Assembly (NCBI GenBank): GCA_033558025.1
Contig: JAUCEF010000017.1
Location: 1,674,001-1,738,000, forward strand
Reading direction: 5' to 3'
DNA length: 64,000 bases
From: Phytophthora sp. 'mugwort'
Taxonomy: Eukaryota; Oomycota; Peronosporomycetes; Peronosporales; Peronosporaceae
The notes below the pieces were generated by a model. That model was not told where the DNA came from. It was given only the letters and a program-made list of their open reading frames with translations, and made no database searches. Positions 61,501-64,000 of the stretch are shown piece after piece. Each line of letters starts with the position of its first letter. Positions within the stretch are counted from its first letter, which is position 1. A program made the translations under genes and the position numbers.

Positions 61501-63942
61501 TAACTCGGGCGCTGTTTGCCGATAAAATGCTGGTAGCTGTTCCAATAGACGAACGATAGCTCGGCCGTGTGCGTTGTCAGGACGTGAGTGCACTGGGAAA
61601 CTCCAATTGCAGCGATGCTCAGCACGAACACTGGCATGGTACGTACGTGCTAGTGCGTCCACAGCTGCATCCAGAGTAGCGTGCACTCGAACCCTGTGCT
61701 GTTCTTGTGCCTCTGTGCTCTTGCCGGTATCTCCTTTCTGTGGTCCATTAGCACCTTTTGTAGGTGACTTAGTACGATCTGCTGTAGGCGGATCGAGAAG
61801 CTGCTTGATGCTATTACCACGCCTCGTCGGTGACGATTCGGTAGCCTTCGGATGTCCAGAAGACTTGGACTTTACTCGAGCGCCCAGCCAGGTATTGACG
61901 TGAGAATTGTTGCGGAACCGAAACTCGAGATTGAGCGTGAGCAATTGCGCTCGCTCTTGCCGAGTGTTCTCCCATTCTGCTTCGAGTGCAGCCCGCTGAA
62001 GCCCACGACGTTGTAGACGCTGGAGCTCGTGGAGATGACGCTGAGCCAGAAAACGACGTGCATGGGCTTGAATGCGGATCGTCATGTCTTCTTCCTCGAT
62101 ACTATACGTGGGTTTCTCGACGACGACATGTCTGGTCTGTGCTTGTTCAACTGGTATTGCCGTAGAATCATCACGTTGGTGCAGATAAGTCACGTACACG
62201 TACGTCTGAGCCTCGTCGTCCCATTCTTGGACGTAGGGATGACGCAGAGTACTGTACAGAAGCTTAACACGATGCGCTTTCGCCTCTTCCGCTAGCCAAG
62301 CGTCCGCGGCTTCCTGCTCCTTCTTGCGCTCCGACTGCCAAAAGGGTGTGACATGATCAGCGTGGAAGTCGGCAAGGTATCGTTCGCGCAGTTGTTGGTG
62401 ACGTCGATTTACCCGCAGTCCAGCAACGAGTCTGTTTCCAGCCCGTCGGCGCCACAGACTCTGCACTTTCGTGGCTGTCGCGTTCATTTGGGCAATGACA
62501 TCAGCCCCCACTCGCCATCTTCGAGCTTTTTCCTGGTTCCCACGAGCGATTCTGGACGCTGCAATGGTGTCAAGAAGTGTTTGTTTAAGCAACACGGGTT
62601 TCTTTTTGGTATTCTGTCCATCGACAGGTGCGTTGCCATGCTCAACTCCAAGTACAATTATCTCCATGGAAATCCCCAGGAGCTCAGCGAGCCGCTCGTG
62701 ACCATATTGTAAGATGTCTGCACATTGGCCGAACCTGGCATGGTCGTGTCTCTTGACCTCCGTTTCGAACAAGAAGAACGTGAGCTCTTTCAAGTTCTGC
62801 TTGACCTCGGAGACTGTCGTGTATGCGTCGAAGAAGCGTTGCAGCTGCCACCTTGTAATTTGGTTCTCCTCGAGGGCCCCAACAAATGCTAAAGCGCGAG
62901 CGTCCAAGCCGGGGAATCGCTCGAGAAACAGTTCGCGAGCCACATTGAGCTGACCAACGAGTCTGAGATTGTGTAGACTGTGCACTGCTGAGATCTCCAT
63001 AGGCTCTTGTCGAGATGCGAACTGTTGTTGCTGGGTGGCGAGTTCTCGCGCATGCGCAGCCTGTCGTGCTACTGAGAGTTCGTATTTGTCGCGAGCTTCG
63101 GTGGTTTTCCTGACAGTGTCTTCAAGCTCGCGGATGGATGCAGTTTGCCTGTCATTCACAGCTTTCGGTGGGTGTCGGAACTCTTTCGCTTCTTCGAGGA
63201 TCTCCTCCAGCGTGTCCTCACTCTTCTGCTGTGCGTCAATGCATCGTTGCAGATACTTTTGAGCGATATCACGGGCTCGTTTAAGCGCCTGTTGCTTCTC
63301 TCGAGCCAGTACCAACGCTCGACGTTGTCTCTTTGTGTCTTGAAGCGTCTGGTAAGCGAACAAGTTGGTAAGCATCATTTGCATCTCCTCGGGGTCATGG
63401 ATGCCAATACTCGCGAGTTTTTCTTCGCAAGCGTCGCGCTCGAGCTCACGAAGTCGCGTCAGTACGTCGACGGGGTCCACCGACGCAAGCCAACGATTCT
63501 TGTGGCACATTTCACTGTACGTCGCACCCAGTCCAAGCCGATATAACCATTCCTGCACCGACATGCCTCGAAGTTCATCGTCTGGGTCGTAGAATCCAGC
63601 GGAAGCAGACACCATCTTGTCGATCACGACACGCCAGGACGTTTCGGTTCGGAACGGATTCGTCTGTCTGCGTCTCTGGGCTTGCAGAAGCTTTCGTGCT
63701 GCTCGTTGGTGGGCATTGTGCCGCCAATTGAGCTGAATTCGGACTGCCATACGCGTCCGTAACTCGACGTAGACGAGGTCTCTCATGAGACGCATTCGGC
63801 AATGACAACCGCGGAAAAGACGCTGAATCGCACATGCCGAGGCATTGTACAGCTTCAGTGTGGCTTCGACCACATGATGTCGTGCTGTACTGATGCATTT
63901 GTCCACAGATTGAAGCGACACAAGAGCTCGAATGCAAGCCAT
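58561..63942 (-). CDS. Giant IQ / WW / B-box zinc-finger protein
   Basis: 1793 residues in one open frame from the ATG at 63942; earlier exons beyond the window are possible. IQ calmodulin-binding motifs occur near residues 35-80 (ACAIQRLFRGCHCRMRL, AVRIQLNWRHNAHQRAARKL), near 480-500, at 640-660 (TIRIQAHARRFLAQRHL), at about 860 (IRIQSLGRML) and at 1205-1245 (TIIQCAWRSWGAREV). Coiled coil covers about residues 200-310. One clear WW domain is at about 825-855 (GWEQVPSKTPPRSYFFNKNT, LETSWDRP), with a weaker WW-like segment near 565. Residues about 1340-1620 carry a row of B-box-like zinc-binding modules (CSLCAVERAARRCNECYSVA, CVECSRPSILRCLPCNEHYC, CVECEMRVANQRCLTCQDAL, CEQCHARRGDERCEFCAQTL, CVECGKAADRECATCNDRYC). 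The basic C-terminus is Lys-rich. Probably a calmodulin-regulated cytoskeletal or scaffold protein. Its stop is 166 bp from the convergent translin stop. Confidence 0.82.
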   Translation of the reverse strand: MACIRALVSLQSVDKCISTARHHVVEATLKLYNASACAIQRLFRGCHCRMRLMRDLVYVELRTRMAVRIQLNWRHNAHQRAARKLLQAQRRRQTNPFRTETSWRVVIDKMVSASAGFYDPDDELRGMSVQEWLYRLGLGATYSEMCHKNRWLASVDPVDVLTRLRELERDACEEKLASIGIHDPEEMQMMLTNLFAYQTLQDTKRQRRALVLAREKQQALKRARDIAQKYLQRCIDAQQKSEDTLEEILEEAKEFRHPPKAVNDRQTASIRELEDTVRKTTEARDKYELSVARQAAHARELATQQQQFASRQEPMEISAVHSLHNLRLVGQLNVARELFLERFPGLDARALAFVGALEENQITRWQLQRFFDAYTTVSEVKQNLKELTFFLFETEVKRHDHARFGQCADILQYGHERLAELLGISMEIIVLGVEHGNAPVDGQNTKKKPVLLKQTLLDTIAASRIARGNQEKARRWRVGADVIAQMNATATKVQSLWRRRAGNRLVAGLRVNRRHQQLRERYLADFHADHVTPFWQSERKKEQEAADAWLAEEAKAHRVKLLYSTLRHPYVQEWDDEAQTYVYVTYLHQRDDSTAIPVEQAQTRHVVVEKPTYSIEEEDMTIRIQAHARRFLAQRHLHELQRLQRRGLQRAALEAEWENTRQERAQLLTLNLEFRFRNNSHVNTWLGARVKSKSSGHPKATESSPTRRGNSIKQLLDPPTADRTKSPTKGANGPQKGDTGKSTEAQEQHRVRVHATLDAAVDALARTYHASVRAEHRCNWSFPVHSRPDNAHGRAIVRLLEQLPAFYRQTAPELQPASRLRYTMMSLRFGWEQVPSKTPPRSYFFNKNTLETSWDRPDYSFDEQFAAIRIQSLGRMLVAINTRESKLETISLVTVVRDTIQRAARVGWVGYSLEGMTSAVFLSRFGLTKYVTSSLGKLPLQELLTTVSSEQQAKTLGWSKEEAALVPLFPQIRSRRSPQSCMRETSVPTSTKHPFNILPTERVISQLVTQSYPNQQGRVVGLLRALRSSTTPISYRQLQMHLRRYAGRPDDAIANVGEVASLAIATCESQEKDIFDLYRRCAERCVVYAANLRLTTLQRELSAVLRMPQRLIAAPTSSFSPVGASPSRVDTEESMASTSATIVAIPVVPISPHVEERYLQQALSRYPLGIVKGLWENDAKTSFSYAQMALYLREEALERVLAWERTALVCQTLFRMLRVRRWYIATQKARAGAATIIQCAWRSWGAREVRALLESQQQSPYEQRLDKRTSTFFIVYTPTDEKLLEEPRDEVSGGILPFRPMIQDRVTKRWMLAWPHYLPASRRARTANTGPVTEAPWVACSLCAVERAARRCNECYSVAGDYVDFCLACFYDRHFPTTAAASSDDLSWHTYMVLNPLHTQFFRCVECSRPSILRCLPCNEHYCDRCFTRVHARGKTRSRHAREWYATHASPCVECEMRVANQRCLTCQDALCESCMARTHARGRRADGKTHTMELLAQPLEPGDVYCEQCHARRGDERCEFCAQTLCAVCHWSSSSSTGVQSSRHALVCVETALTEKRRELLGDRGLCVECGKAADRECATCNDRYCSVRWMGNPGCFERFHSKGKRSDHTFTMVHVPTEMPHEILALEEQVRAKRRRDAEIAEHEAKRLAAALLEEEGAVTSKRTSKKTQQKKTKQSKNNKADTPDGRKRCAVLHCRRRALVLDVPGVSFCSEHFTLQHALEVAGKDPLEAARLLALVETGAGHVVKSQKTGWRGLLPSHFFSHKHNESKEALKVKKTSTSVQVDSSATTTT

Positions 63943-64000
63943 CTCTTCCCGAAAATGTTTGCGTATTAAATGTGCACGGACCGTGTGCTGGATGGACCGG

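Overview
The window looks like a 64 kb piece of an oomycete genome, most likely Phytophthora or a close relative (inferred). Reasons: compact, intron-poor protein genes with short GT-AG introns, metazoan-like housekeeping families (coronin, translin, CLEC16A, an FG nucleoporin), and dense mixed transposon debris. The debris includes Ty3/gypsy, Mutator-like (MULE), PIF/Harbinger, pogo and Tc1/mariner elements.

Layout. 1-22 kb is repeat-rich. It holds a gypsy Gag-protease remnant, a decayed PIF/Harbinger element (Myb-like gene and transposase in convergent orientation), an intact secreted thioesterase of the palmitoyl-protein thioesterase type (5844-6878, minus), a complete and apparently young Tc1/mariner element (8062-9586), a frameshifted second thioesterase (9881-10919, minus), a MULE fragment cut off by a full-length but decayed Ty3/gypsy element (12497-20613), an unrecognised ORF remnant, and a third, badly decayed thioesterase copy in the opposite orientation (about 21735-22475).

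22.7-33.1 kb is a dense housekeeping block. It has a CLEC16A/Ema-like autophagy and endosome regulator (plus), then on the minus strand a leucine-rich-repeat protein, a three-exon coiled-coil protein and a large FG-repeat nucleoporin resembling Nup153.

33.2-51.2 kb is a graveyard of broken transposons: two inverted pogo-like transposases, a mariner-like transposase, MULE pieces on both strands and a gypsy Gag-protease piece. It also holds a short stray fragment of the purine enzyme GAR synthetase. No intact gene is evident there.

51.2-64 kb is genic again: a multi-exon secreted L-type-lectin protein with IPT/TIG and FN3 domains (plus), coronin (minus), a six-exon translin-family gene (plus), and a giant IQ/WW/B-box protein (minus) that may continue past the right edge.

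The genes do not form an operon or an obvious shared pathway. The most unusual items are the gypsy element with a long antisense coding region tail-to-tail with pol, the near-perfect Tc1 element, and the thioesterase family at three stages of decay around transposons. All family assignments were made by reading translations by eye; no database search was run.
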